This document shows, piece after piece, positions 23,319 through 32,861 of a stretch of DNA of 64,000 nucleotides; the first letter of the stretch is position 1; every line of letters begins with the position of its first letter. The notes under the pieces are model-generated. The model was not told the DNA's origin. It was given only the letters and a program-made list of their open reading frames with translations, and searched no databases. The stretch is from 20CM-2-55-15 sp964633285 (GTDB taxonomy: Bacteria > Acidobacteriota > Terriglobia > 20CM-2-55-15): contig CAZWGA010000023.1 of the NCBI GenBank assembly GCA_964633285.1, forward strand, positions 1 to 64,000, read 5' to 3'. The translations under genes and the position numbers were made by a program.

Positions 23319-25961
23319 CTAAAACGGCGATTGTCCGTTCGCGTCGCGCGGCGCCAGGAGAAACGTACCGCCTGCCGGCACCGAATACGTAAACGTGCTT
23401 TGACTGACGCCGTTGAGACTCACCGGCATTGGATTTCCGGAGGTATCGAAAACGTCCACGCGTCCGGCTGCGGTGGAACTGCCATCGTTGACGAGCGCAA
23501 TCTGGGTGGCCCATCCGCCGGACATTGCAAATTGCGGAAGAACGATCGCCGATGTCCCTCCAACATTGTTCGTATCGATCGTGCGTGTTGGAACGCCGCT
23601 GACCGAAACTCCCGACACGGCCAGCGTACTGAAAACCGCTCCTGAAAATCGCAACGCCAACGCTGAAAACGGCGTGGCGCTTTGCATTTGAACGCTGCCG
23701 CGAAACCCGGCGCCGATAGCGCTTGCGGGAAAAAGCTCTTTGATGAACCTTGCCAGTTGCTGTTGCGGCTGCAGCACGACCGTAACCGGAGAGGTCGCGG
23801 CAGCCCCCGCCTGGTCGCGAAGCGTCAGTGTGATCTGGTTTGAAATGGCCCCCGGATTTGCGATCGCGATGCCCAAATCCCGGCTGATTCCTGGAATCAC
23901 TTCAACAAAAATGGATGCGGAGGTCATCATCGGCAGCGGGAGAATACCGGCCTGCGACTGCACCGCGCCATTGCTGACCATTCCGAAAGTAACCGCTGCC
24001 GCGGGTACAGCCGAATTTGCATTCGGCGTGATGATGACATAGCCGGATTTAATCGTTCCCTGCTCGACATCGGTGATGGGTTGCGGAACCGTTGTGGCAA
24101 GCGCGGTCACCTGCGAACCTGACGAAGAACCGTTCAACGATGCCGTTGCGGCAGCCCACGACGTCATGAGATTCAAGACATCCACGGATCCGAGACCTGT
24201 TGCCATATCGTATCCGGGAGCCGCACTGTAACCGATGGTTCCGCCCGACGGACAATCCGGAGTTCCCGTCTGGCACGCCACTTGATTGTCGCCTGAACTG
24301 ATGTCGTGGAAAACCGCAGGCACGAGCGACGCCAGCCGATACAGCACCGGATTAATGTTTCCCTGCCTTGAATTCGTTTGCTGATTCAGAATGGCAACGA
24401 TGCCGGCGAAGCTCGGCGCCCCGGCGGATGTTCCGCCCGCCACCGTTAATCGTCCCGTAGTGGACCGATAACCATCCACACAGCCTCCCGCAGTGCAAAT
24501 CAGGTAGCCGTCGTGGTTCGCGGAAGCATTCAACGACACATCGGGAACGTCGCGCGCGTCATCGTTTGGAACACCGGGCGCAACCTGCCACGCCGGCTTC
24601 GGAAAGTAAATACTGCGGCCGCCACCGCTCGAAGCGAGCTGTCCCACCGCCGTCGTGTCGTTCCAGGCGGTTTCAGGAATGTAGCCGAGCGCGGATCCGT
24701 TCGACGCATCATTCTGCGAGTTCCATGAGTCCGTTACCTCACGGAATTCACTTCCTCCGAGCGACGTCACCGAAGGAAGACTTGCCGGAATATCCACTGC
24801 AAGTCCGTGAGTGGCGATAACCGTATTCGGTCGATAGTCGCAATCGGCGGCTCCGGTATCGCCGCTCGACGCAAGAATGGTGATCCCCTGGGCGTTGGCC
24901 AGTTGTCCCAGCGTCGAAAGCAGCACAGTTTCCTGTGAAGTGAACTCTTTCTCGCAACCGCCGTAGCTGATGCTGACGACCGGCGCGAGATTCTGATCGA
25001 TCGCATATTGCAGTGAATCCATCACGCCATTCCGCGAAGTGACATATACGATCTGCGCATTCCGCGCGACAGCTCCGGACCATTCGATATCGAGATCGGC
25101 TTCGCCGAGATCGCCGCTGTTGCTTCCCGGATCCAGCGAACCGGGCACCAGAATGACTTGCGGATCGGAGGCAGGTAATCCCGATGCACTTCGAAAGGCC
25201 CGAATATCGGCCAACTGGATGTTCACCTGACCGGCGATGACAATCTTCTGGCCGCTGCCATCCAGACCTTTGGCATAGAGACTCTTCAGGTTGTAGATCG
25301 TGGCAAAATCGGAGGGACTTAGAAAGTGGCTTCCGGAAACACTCGACGTGAAATGCGGCCGCGGCCTGAGCCGGAAATTGTTCAACGACCGGAATCCGAG
25401 CACAACCTCGGCAAGCGCGGCCGGCACGGCCGGCTCGACACTGTTCGCATAGAACGCTTCGCCCCCAATCTCATATTGATGAATCGAAGTCTGGAACGCC
25501 TCCTCGACCTGGCCTGCGGAACCACTGAAAGCAATCCAGCGCCGGTTGCGCGCCATTTCATCGATCGTGAAACCCTGCCCGCGAAGCCACGACGCAACCT
25601 TATCCACATCCGCCTGGCTTAATCCGAAACGATCTCCGAACTCCTCCGGACTCAGCCAGCGATGATAATTCGCCGAGGCCGGATCCTGTTGTTCGGCAAG
25701 CAGCGTGTCCAATGCAGCCTGCTGTTCGCCGGTGGACTTGAACATGATCGTCACACGTTGCATGCCGAGCGATGCGTCGGCCCTCCCCAAATCCCGCCCC
25801 TCGCGAACAAACGGGTGGACGTTGCCCTCCACAGGAAGTGTCGCCCGGTTTTCGATTGCGCGCGAGATTCGGTCCTGCTTCCCGGCCTGCGCGGCATAAG
25901 ACGGAAAACCGGAAGAGAGATATGCGGTAACTAATGAAATGACGAAGATTTGTGATCGAAT
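23319..25961 (-). CDS. S53 family serine-carboxyl peptidase (sedolisin/pro-kumamolisin) with probable AUU start
   Basis: The 880-residue secreted protease has a pro-kumamolisin activation domain (FKSTGEQQAALDTLL...YHRWLSPEEFGDRFG), then the S53 catalytic domain with Glu/Asp in GEADLDIEW and nucleophile Ser in GGTSAGAPSFAG. About 250 residues of beta-rich C-terminus follow. No ATG, GTG or TTG gives a signal peptide: the first GTG (25832) starts inside the propeptide. Upstream, ATT at 25959-25961 opens the same frame with AGGAG 8 bases before it and reads RSQIFVISLVTAYLSSGF with a cut site near SYAAQA. An AUU start is therefore inferred. An assembly error changing ATG to ATT is the alternative. 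Confidence 0.85.
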   Translation of the reverse strand: MRSQIFVISLVTAYLSSGFPSYAAQAGKQDRISRAIENRATLPVEGNVHPFVREGRDLGRADASLGMQRVTIMFKSTGEQQAALDTLLAEQQDPASANYHRWLSPEEFGDRFGLSQADVDKVASWLRGQGFTIDEMARNRRWIAFSGSAGQVEEAFQTSIHQYEIGGEAFYANSVEPAVPAALAEVVLGFRSLNNFRLRPRPHFTSSVSGSHFLSPSDFATIYNLKSLYAKGLDGSGQKIVIAGQVNIQLADIRAFRSASGLPASDPQVILVPGSLDPGSNSGDLGEADLDIEWSGAVARNAQIVYVTSRNGVMDSLQYAIDQNLAPVVSISYGGCEKEFTSQETVLLSTLGQLANAQGITILASSGDTGAADCDYRPNTVIATHGLAVDIPASLPSVTSLGGSEFREVTDSWNSQNDASNGSALGYIPETAWNDTTAVGQLASSGGGRSIYFPKPAWQVAPGVPNDDARDVPDVSLNASANHDGYLICTAGGCVDGYRSTTGRLTVAGGTSAGAPSFAGIVAILNQQTNSRQGNINPVLYRLASLVPAVFHDISSGDNQVACQTGTPDCPSGGTIGYSAAPGYDMATGLGSVDVLNLMTSWAAATASLNGSSSGSQVTALATTVPQPITDVEQGTIKSGYVIITPNANSAVPAAAVTFGMVSNGAVQSQAGILPLPMMTSASIFVEVIPGISRDLGIAIANPGAISNQITLTLRDQAGAAATSPVTVVLQPQQQLARFIKELFPASAIGAGFRGSVQMQSATPFSALALRFSGAVFSTLAVSGVSVSGVPTRTIDTNNVGGTSAIVLPQFAMSGGWATQIALVNDGSSTAAGRVDVFDTSGNPMPVSLNGVSQSTFTYSVPAGGTFLLAPRDANGQSPF

Positions 25962-26128
25962 GGCTTTGACTCCTGAAAAAGATTGCTGGAAATCGCGGAA
26001 GGAAATTTGACGTCAACCTGAAGCTTTCGATGCCAGCCCAAAGTGTAAAAACTCTGCACGAGAGAAGACCACACCGGCGCAGTCGTGTCAATGGCCCGAA
26101 AGGGTCAAAAGGGTTAAAGGGTTCACCA

Positions 26129-26195
26129 GGCCGCATTAATGCGGCCCCGATTTGTCCGATCGGGCCAGCGTCATGATAAAGTGTTTTTAATGATA
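26129..26195. promoter_or_regulatory. Palindromes and repeated ATGATA upstream of the toxin-antitoxin pair
   Basis: A perfect 18-base palindrome centred on ATTAAT lies at 26129-26146. Next to it GGCC(C)CGAT and ATCGGGCC form a second inverted pair ending at 26165. ATGATA is repeated at 26173-26178 and 26190-26195, just upstream of the antitoxin. Autoregulated antitoxins bind such repeats; which of these is the operator cannot be told. Confidence 0.4.
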
Positions 26196-26215
26196 GCTTG
26201 AAAAAGCGAGGTTCG

Positions 26216-26491
26216 ATGCCGATTATCAAACCTATCTCCGACTTGCGAAACAAGGCCAGGAGTCTTTCCGAATTGGTACACAAAAGCGATGAGCCGGTTT
26301 TCATCACGAAGAATGGGGAGGGAGACATGGTACTCATGTCCCTCGTTCATTATGGAAAAATCGAACAGCGTCTCGCGTTGTATCAAAAACTCGCCGTGGC
26401 GGAAAGTCAGGTCGCGGCAGAAAATCGTGGGCGTCCGCTCAACCGGGTTGTGAAAGACTTGAGAGCGCGCCTTCATCGTGACGGCAAGTAA
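26216..26491 (+). CDS. Phd/YefM-family antitoxin
   Basis: The 91-residue protein starts MPIIKPISDLRNKARSLSEL and continues PVFITKNGEGDMVLMSL, the Phd/YefM DNA-binding fold that both represses its own operon and neutralises the toxin. The C-terminus (LNRVVKDLRARLHRDGK) would wrap the toxin. The ATG at 26216 has GCGAGG about five bases upstream. It overlaps the toxin gene by 14 bases. Confidence 0.87.
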   Translation: MPIIKPISDLRNKARSLSELVHKSDEPVFITKNGEGDMVLMSLVHYGKIEQRLALYQKLAVAESQVAAENRGRPLNRVVKDLRARLHRDGK

Positions 26492-26795
26492 GTTCTCAGT
26501 TCGGTTCCTTTCCATTGCCGAAGAGGATTTACTCGAAATCATCGATTACCTCGCCGCACAGCATCCCTCAGCCGCTATCGCGGTCCTCGATCACCTTGAA
26601 AGGCAGTTTAAGGAGTTGACGCGCAATCCGTGGCTGGGCCGGGTGCCGGCCGATACCAATCTTGCAAGACTGGATTATCGGGTATTGGTTGTGAGCGACT
26701 ATCTGATCTTTTACAAAGTACGAGGCAAGACAGTAACGATCTATCGCATCATGCACGGTTCCCATGACATTGTTCCGCTTCTCGAAGAACTGTAA
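26478..26795 (+). CDS. RelE/ParE-family toxin
   Basis: A 105-residue protein with the ParE/RelE layout: FSVRFLSIAEEDLLEIIDYLA at the N-terminus, NPWLGRVPADTNLARLDYRVLVVSDYLIFYKV and VTIYRIMHGSHDI at the end. ParE-type members poison gyrase and RelE-type members cut mRNA; the sequence leans to ParE. The GTG start at 26478 lies within the antitoxin gene, giving coupled translation and an antitoxin-first order. Confidence 0.87.
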   Translation: MTASKFSVRFLSIAEEDLLEIIDYLAAQHPSAAIAVLDHLERQFKELTRNPWLGRVPADTNLARLDYRVLVVSDYLIFYKVRGKTVTIYRIMHGSHDIVPLLEEL

Positions 26796-26810
26796 GTTCT
26801 CCTGACGCTG

Positions 26811-28667
26811 TCAGTTTTCCTGCGGACGCTCCACATGTTCGACGACGATCGATTCCAGAACGGCGTTTTGCGATTCCAGCTTCAAGCCAAGCTCATCCAA
26901 AATCGCGTAGATTGTCGGACGCAGTGGATCGGCAAACGCCAGATCTTCCGCGGTCGGCTCTTGTCCCGCGGGACGCGGAGGTCTCTGGCGAAGCGGCACC
27001 CATCCTGCGGTTTGAATGTTGTACAGTCCGCCGAGGCCGGTCTTATCGAGCACAGGCCGATCGGAAAAACGGCTCAACGCCGCCGCAAGATCGGACATAT
27101 CGACTGCCTGCCCATGCAACCCCTGCCCCTGACCGCCGCCGAACGCATGACATGAAGTGACGTCGTTCACGTTCGTGGCTTGCTCCATGCAATCCTTTTC
27201 CTGGAGCGCCGCCTTCTGAAGTTTTGGACCGTTCTTTCCGATCACGATTGCATATACCGGCCCTTCTTTCATCTGGCGGTTGACAGTTAGTTTGAATCTG
27301 TCCGCGAGCAGGGTCCGCAGCATCAATCTCATTTTCTCGTTCCTGATTTTCGACGGCATATCTGGAGGAATTGTCCCCGCTGGCGCGACGGCTTCAATGT
27401 CGTAGCGGTCCCTCTCGATGTCGCGCGCCGTCTTTTCAAGCTCGGGTCCGGGAATCAGCCGGGTCGTGTTGTACGCCTCGAGGATGAGCATGGGAATGGG
27501 AACGCCTTTCGCCGAAAACTTTCCGCCTGGAAGATACAGCCATCCTGTGTTTCGCGGATCGCCCGAATTATTAACCTTGATGGAAACCACTTCGAAAGCG
27601 AGCAGCGAATCGTTCTGTGGCGGAACTCCAGCCTGACCCGCATTGATAAGACCGGCCAGAACAGGCGTCACGGCGACAACGGCCGCGGATGCCAGCAACA
27701 GCTTCCGGCCGGCGTTAAGCTTTGCTCCGATACGGTACATCATGATGTCCTCGATTCTGTTTTTCAAATTCGAACCTGTTACTCCAGCGGCATAGGTCAG
27801 CGGAGATGCCATGTAATACTCGCAGACCTTCAAAATGGCGCCCGCGTAGATTCGCGGTTCGCCGCCCGACTTCAGCACATGTTCATCGCACGCACGCTCA
27901 CGTTCTTCAACGAGCCGCGCTCCGATCCACCAGACCAGCGGATGAAACCAGAATATCGTTTCGACGATCAGGTGGATGACGGCCGCGAGGTTGTCCCGCC
28001 GTTCCACATGAAATACTTCGTGAGCGACAATGGACTCCAGTTGCGCGTCATCCAGGCGATCTGAAACACCCGCAGGCAACAACAAAACCGGATTCATTAC
28101 CCCATGCACGCCTGGCTCAATCATCGATGCCGACGATGCGAGAATGAGCCGCGGCGGGTTCCTTCGCCGCGATTGCACGCGCCGGAGAATGTCGGCTTCC
28201 CTTCCATCTTTCAACACTCGAGCGACTCCCAGCAGCGCGCGAAGCCGGCGCCTGCGCGCGTACTGATGAAGAATGACCGCAACGACGCCGGCAAGCCACA
28301 CCGTCAGGAGAAGCAAGGGTAGGAGAGAGGAAGGCCGCGAAACAGGCGTTACCGTTGCGGCGCGGTTTGGAGAAAAAGGCCCTGCTTCGGAAAGAGGCTG
28401 ATTCAGGATCCGGAGAACCGGCAAATTCGCCTTCATCATCGGAGAGGCGGGCCATCGGACGTAGCCGGCAAGTACTCCCGCCATTGCGAAAGGGATCAAA
28501 AACTTCAGGGATGCCGCAAGCCAGACGCAGTAACGGATGCCGGGGCCATTCTTTTTCAGGATCCGTGCCAGAAGCCACGCGAGAAGCGCAAACAATGTCG
28601 ACTGCCACAAATGATTTCCAACAGCCGCGCCGATCGATGACCAGGTACCGCCGCTCACCGGTATCAT
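26811..28667 (-). CDS. BlaR1-like M56 peptidase fused to a TIGR03435 domain
   Basis: A 618-residue membrane protein. The N-terminal half has several membrane helices and the M56 zinc motif VAHEVFHVERRDN, with the distal zinc region ERERACDEHVLKSGG. After a helix near residue 320 (LLLASAAVVAVTPVLAGLI) the C-terminal half is a TIGR03435 domain (FEVVSIKVNNSGDPRNTG ... DRPVLDKTGLGGLYNI), in the position where BlaR1 has its penicillin sensor. By analogy the outer domain senses a ligand and the M56 protease removes the BlaI repressor. It overlaps the blaI-like gene by 4 bases (ATGA). Confidence 0.87.
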   Translation of the reverse strand: MIPVSGGTWSSIGAAVGNHLWQSTLFALLAWLLARILKKNGPGIRYCVWLAASLKFLIPFAMAGVLAGYVRWPASPMMKANLPVLRILNQPLSEAGPFSPNRAATVTPVSRPSSLLPLLLLTVWLAGVVAVILHQYARRRRLRALLGVARVLKDGREADILRRVQSRRRNPPRLILASSASMIEPGVHGVMNPVLLLPAGVSDRLDDAQLESIVAHEVFHVERRDNLAAVIHLIVETIFWFHPLVWWIGARLVEERERACDEHVLKSGGEPRIYAGAILKVCEYYMASPLTYAAGVTGSNLKNRIEDIMMYRIGAKLNAGRKLLLASAAVVAVTPVLAGLINAGQAGVPPQNDSLLAFEVVSIKVNNSGDPRNTGWLYLPGGKFSAKGVPIPMLILEAYNTTRLIPGPELEKTARDIERDRYDIEAVAPAGTIPPDMPSKIRNEKMRLMLRTLLADRFKLTVNRQMKEGPVYAIVIGKNGPKLQKAALQEKDCMEQATNVNDVTSCHAFGGGQGQGLHGQAVDMSDLAAALSRFSDRPVLDKTGLGGLYNIQTAGWVPLRQRPPRPAGQEPTAEDLAFADPLRPTIYAILDELGLKLESQNAVLESIVVEHVERPQEN

Positions 28668-29050
28668 GACGTTTTCTCCTTTCTGCCCATCTTTTGAAAT
28701 GCCTTTTGAGCTTCCTTGAAGTCCTCCGGTGTCAGCCTGCCCGTTTCGATTAAATGCGTCATCAACGGCTGCGTCCTGCCGCCAAAAAGACTCAGGAACT
28801 CATCCACAAGCCGGCGCTGAGCGGCATTACGCGCAATCAGCGATTCGAAGACATGAACGTTTCCGACTTTCTTCGCGCGCCGCAGCGCTTTTTTCGCTTC
28901 GAGTCGGTAGACGGTCGTCTGAACAGTCGTATACGCCGACCGTCTCTTCACCGGAAAAGCGTCGACGATGTCTCGAATGCAGCACGGTCCCCGATCCCAG
29001 AATACTTCCATGATCTGCATTTCGAGATTCGACAGCCTTGGCGTCTTCAT
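28664..29050 (-). CDS. BlaI/MecI/CopY-type transcriptional repressor
   Basis: A 128-residue winged-helix protein: LSNLEMQIMEVFWDRGPCCIRDIVDAF, AYTTVQTTVYRLEAKKALRR, then a dimerisation tail. It should bind the palindrome just upstream of its own start and be inactivated through the neighbouring M56 protease. AGGAG lies seven bases before the ATG. Translationally coupled with the BlaR1-like gene. Confidence 0.92.
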   Translation of the reverse strand: MKTPRLSNLEMQIMEVFWDRGPCCIRDIVDAFPVKRRSAYTTVQTTVYRLEAKKALRRAKKVGNVHVFESLIARNAAQRRLVDEFLSLFGGRTQPLMTHLIETGRLTPEDFKEAQKAFQKMGRKEKTS

Positions 29051-29067
29051 GGTGATCTCCTACAAGT

Positions 29068-29083
29068 GTATTAGATCTAATAC
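29068..29083. promoter_or_regulatory. Probable BlaI-type operator
   Basis: Perfect 16-base palindrome GTATTAGATCTAATAC, 18 bases before the repressor start, with a TACAAC/GTTGTA half site beside it. Size and shape resemble known BlaI/MecI operators. A TTGACA at 29091-29096 on the plus strand could serve the divergent hydrolase gene, so one operator might control both directions. Confidence 0.65.
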
Positions 29084-29162
29084 AACTGTATTGACAAAGG
29101 CAAGATATTTGATACGGCCCGGAAGGAAGACTAAAACCCCGGCCGTATGGCAGTATTGCGAC

Positions 29163-30413
29163 ATGCGGAATGTGTTTCTCCTTGTGATCAGCCTCTGCCT
29201 TCCGAATCTTCTCAGCGCCCAGACGCTCGACGTTGTTCCGAATCGTGTACTGCTGGATGAAACGGCGGTCATCAGGGCAAGCGGACTACAGCCTCGCGAA
29301 CGTGTGGCTATTGATGCGGAATTAACAGACGGGGCGGGGCAAGTGTGGCAATCGCACGCCGAGTTCATGGCGGACGCGGACGGAAACGTGGACGTCTCGA
29401 AGCAGCCTCCGGTTCAAGGTTCCTATAAAGAGCTTTCCGCAATGGGATTGATTTGGTCGATGCGGCCCGTTGCAAAGAACGTCATCATCTACCGGCCGCC
29501 TCAAAATCTTGCGCTCCAGACGATTCAATTTCACCTGATCCGAAATGCCAGCGTCAAAGCGGCAAGCGCACAACTCGAGCAATTAAGAATCGCCGATGGC
29601 GTGCGGCGCGTCCGGACTACCGGGCAACTTCATGGAACGCTTTTCCTCCCGAACTCGGCAGAGCGCGTTCCGGGTGTGCTGGTCTTGGGAGGATCCGAAG
29701 GCGGCATACCGATATTGAAAGCCGCATGGCTCGCTTCGCATGGATTCGCCGCGTTTGCGCTCGCCTATTTCCATTTTGAAAACCTGCCGCAGAATCTCGA
29801 AGCGATTCCTTTGGAATACTTCGGACAAGCTCTCGATTGGATGAAGGACCGGCCGGAAATCATCTCCGATCGAATCGGAGTTCTCGGGACCTCCCGCGGC
29901 GGCGAGCTTGCGTTGCAGTTGGGATCCATGTATCCGCAGATTCGCAGCGTCGTTGCTTATGTGCCGGCGGACGTTCGCTATCCTGCTTGTTGCGGCAATA
30001 CGCGCGTTCCATATGCGTGGACATGGCAGGGGCAGCCGTTGGCGTTCATGCTTCCGCGTCTTCGGCAGAATGGACCGGCGATCGACGCGACGATCAAAGT
30101 GGAACTGACTCGCGGTCCGATTCTCCTGATCTCCGGAGAGGACGATGGCGTATGGAATTCACCGATGATGGCTGGTGCTGTCGCGGTGCGTCTCAAGCAA
30201 TCGCGATTTCAGTTTCCCGTTGAGCATTTGAAATACGCGCATGCCGGACATAGCGCAGGCCGCCCCGAGATCATTCCGGAGTGGCACGGACCCGAGCGGC
30301 ATCCGATTTCCGGAAACGAAATCGATCCCGGCGGAACAGCCGCCGGCAATGCCCAATCTTCAATCGACGCGAGTCCGAGGGTGCTCGCATTTCTCAGGCT
30401 GAGCCTCAAATAA
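29163..30413 (+). CDS. Acyl-CoA thioesterase/BAAT-family alpha/beta hydrolase, secreted
   Basis: A 416-residue protein with signal peptide MRNVFLLVISLCLPNLLSAQ. Residues 21-150 are the beta-sandwich thioesterase/BAAT N-terminal domain (DETAVIRASGLQPRERVAIDAE). The hydrolase domain follows with nucleophile Ser in GTSRGGE, Asp in SGEDDGVW and His in AHAGHS. Relatives cleave acyl-CoA or transfer the acyl group, but an exported member with a signal peptide is unlikely to meet CoA, so the substrate may be another thioester or ester. It is divergent from the BlaI/BlaR1 pair and may be its target; this is inference. Confidence 0.8.
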   Translation: MRNVFLLVISLCLPNLLSAQTLDVVPNRVLLDETAVIRASGLQPRERVAIDAELTDGAGQVWQSHAEFMADADGNVDVSKQPPVQGSYKELSAMGLIWSMRPVAKNVIIYRPPQNLALQTIQFHLIRNASVKAASAQLEQLRIADGVRRVRTTGQLHGTLFLPNSAERVPGVLVLGGSEGGIPILKAAWLASHGFAAFALAYFHFENLPQNLEAIPLEYFGQALDWMKDRPEIISDRIGVLGTSRGGELALQLGSMYPQIRSVVAYVPADVRYPACCGNTRVPYAWTWQGQPLAFMLPRLRQNGPAIDATIKVELTRGPILLISGEDDGVWNSPMMAGAVAVRLKQSRFQFPVEHLKYAHAGHSAGRPEIIPEWHGPERHPISGNEIDPGGTAAGNAQSSIDASPRVLAFLRLSLK

Positions 30414-30470
30414 CGTCCGCATCTTATCCCTGGCTGATTCTTGGAAGAAGTTGTAAGGTCGCGGCGTCTA

Positions 30471-32861
30471 ATGTTCATGCTCGACAACCTGCTTCAAGAC
30501 ATCCGCTACACGTTGCGCACGCTCGCGCGAAACCGGATGTTCAGTTTCACGGCGCTCTCCATGCTCGCGCTCGGAATCGGCGCCAATACGGCAATGTTCA
30601 GTGTCGTCCACGCCGTCATTCTGCAGCCGTTTCCGTTTGCCGGCCAGGAACGGCTCGTTCAATTGTATGGAACGCCTGTGGAACGCGGCGAAGCCATCGC
30701 GGCGGCCGACGCCGAAGGATTTCGAAACGAGAGCCAATCCTTTGAGGCGATCGCGGGATACAACGCTGGAGCCCGGTATCTCCAGGAGCCCGACGGCTTG
30801 CGGCGCGTGATGACCGTTGACGTCGAGCGTGGTTTTTTCACGATGCTGGGCGTGCAACCCGAGGCGGGCCGGACATTCGGTCCCGCAGACATCTCGAACG
30901 TTGCGGTGGCCAGCGCGCTTTTTTCGACTGAAGTTGGAAAGCGTGTGACTGTCGATGGAATGCCGCTCACGATCGTCGGCGTGATGCCTGCATCGTTTCA
31001 ATTTCCGTACTCTGCCGCATCGCGACTCCAGATCGCATCATCCGAAACTCGCACGGACTTGTGGATACTGGCGGATTCCGCGCCCGGCCAGCCGCGCCGC
31101 GGCCGGCTCGGTCACGTTACCGGCAGACTGAAACCCAATGTGACGTTGAATGCGGCAGCCGCCGAGTTGAACGTCATCATGCGGCGGCTCGAATCCGCAA
31201 ATCCGAACCGGTTGAAGGGGCTCGGCGTTCGCCTTCTTCCGCTGTCGGATGCCGTGGTTTCGCCTCCCGTTCGCCGATCGCTTTTCATACTCTTCGCCGC
31301 GGCCGGCGTCGTTCTTCTGCTTGCATGCGCCAACATCGCGAATCTGCTGCTGGTTCAGGTTGTCCTGCGCACGAAAGAAATCGCGGCGCGCGCCGCGGTT
31401 GGAGCGGCGCCATCCCGGTTGATGCGCCAATTCCTGACGGAGAGCCTTGTCGTCTCACTCATCGGAGGTGGCGGCGGATTGGTACTGGCCTGGTGGGGTT
31501 CGGAAAGACTGACGCAACTGGCGTCAGCGCAGCTTCCGCGCGCTTTTGAAGCCGGGATGAACTGGCCGGTGTTTGTTTTTTCGATCGCCGCTTGTATCGC
31601 GACCGGTTTGCTCTTCGGACTGGCGCCCACATTGGGCGCAATGCGCACAAACCCGCAGTTGATCCTGAATGAAGCCGGCCGCAGTACGATGAGCCGCCGG
31701 CAGCGGCATCTGCGGGACGCCCTCGTTGCGGTCGAGGTCGCGCTCGCATTCATTCTCGCGGTCGGAGCAACTCTACTGATCCGCGAATTGATCCGCCTGC
31801 GGAACACGGAGATGGGCATGATTCCAGACAGTGTCATGACGCTCCACATCGGGCAGACGATGCAAGGCGTCGATGCGCGGCAGTTCTATGACATCGTGCA
31901 ACGCGTCCGTCAAGTGCCGGGAGTTCGTGAAGCGGGATTTACGCAGATGCTGCCGCTTCAGAACTCGGGCTGGAGGGCCAACTCCACCGACTTCAGAATT
32001 CGCGGCACGCCGATCGACGATCGCGATCTGTTCTCGATGGAGTTGCGTTATGTCACGCCCGGTTACTTCAGGGCCCTCGGCATCCCGATCGTTCGTGGAC
32101 GCGGAATCACCGAACAGGACACCCGGGATGCGCCACACGTCATTCTCATCAATGAAGCACTCGCCCGCCGGCGCTTTGGAAACGACGATCCCATCGGCAA
32201 GGAGACGACGCGCGGCACCATTGTCGGAATCACAGGCAACGTTCGGCAGGTCCACCTCGATCGAGCGGCGGAGCCGGAAGTCTATTATCCGATCGCGCAA
32301 AACTGGTCGCAAATCGGCGAGATCGGCATGTCCCTCGTAGTCAAGACGGACGGGCCTCCGCTGGCCTTGACGAGCGCGGTTCGCGCAGCTATCCGCGAAG
32401 TGAATCCGAACGCAGCAATCTTCGGCATTAGAACGATGGATCGCATCGCGCGTGACTCGCTTGCGGATTTCACGCTCTACCTCACACTGATGTCCGCATT
32501 TTCAGGACTCGCTCTGTTCCTCGCCTGCAGCGGCACTTACGGTGTGATTTCATTTCTTGCCGCCGCGAGGAACCGGGAATTTGCCATCCGCACGGCATTG
32601 GGAGCCGGACGATCGCAGGTGACGCGACTGGTTCTCCATGACGCGATTCGCCTGACGGTGATCGGCATGACGTCAGGATTGATAATCGTAATACTGATGC
32701 GGCCGCTGTTGCAGAACCTTCCCGTATCCGTCCGTCCACCCGGCGTACTGACTGTTCTTCCCGTTGCCTTCGCCATCACCTTCCTCACGCTGATGGCCTG
32801 CGTTATCCCCGCACGGCGCGCGGCCGTTTCCGATCCGATGACCGCGCTCCGGCAGGACTGA
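30471..32861 (+). CDS. ADOP-type ABC transporter permease (MacB/FtsX family)
   Basis: A 796-residue permease with the acidobacterial duplicated layout. It has an N-terminal helix (FTALSMLALGIGANTAMFSV), a periplasmic MacB domain, three helices with LLLACANIANLLLVQ...RTKEIAARAAVGA, a second periplasmic domain, and a final FtsX block (REFAIRTALGAGRSQV...PARRAAVSDPMTALRQD). No ATPase gene is adjacent. Family members are thought to move peptides, macrolides or lipoproteins; the substrate is unknown. ATG 30471 or 30477 are both possible, and no strong Shine-Dalgarno is seen. Confidence 0.88.
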   Translation: MFMLDNLLQDIRYTLRTLARNRMFSFTALSMLALGIGANTAMFSVVHAVILQPFPFAGQERLVQLYGTPVERGEAIAAADAEGFRNESQSFEAIAGYNAGARYLQEPDGLRRVMTVDVERGFFTMLGVQPEAGRTFGPADISNVAVASALFSTEVGKRVTVDGMPLTIVGVMPASFQFPYSAASRLQIASSETRTDLWILADSAPGQPRRGRLGHVTGRLKPNVTLNAAAAELNVIMRRLESANPNRLKGLGVRLLPLSDAVVSPPVRRSLFILFAAAGVVLLLACANIANLLLVQVVLRTKEIAARAAVGAAPSRLMRQFLTESLVVSLIGGGGGLVLAWWGSERLTQLASAQLPRAFEAGMNWPVFVFSIAACIATGLLFGLAPTLGAMRTNPQLILNEAGRSTMSRRQRHLRDALVAVEVALAFILAVGATLLIRELIRLRNTEMGMIPDSVMTLHIGQTMQGVDARQFYDIVQRVRQVPGVREAGFTQMLPLQNSGWRANSTDFRIRGTPIDDRDLFSMELRYVTPGYFRALGIPIVRGRGITEQDTRDAPHVILINEALARRRFGNDDPIGKETTRGTIVGITGNVRQVHLDRAAEPEVYYPIAQNWSQIGEIGMSLVVKTDGPPLALTSAVRAAIREVNPNAAIFGIRTMDRIARDSLADFTLYLTLMSAFSGLALFLACSGTYGVISFLAAARNREFAIRTALGAGRSQVTRLVLHDAIRLTVIGMTSGLIIVILMRPLLQNLPVSVRPPGVLTVLPVAFAITFLTLMACVIPARRAAVSDPMTALRQD

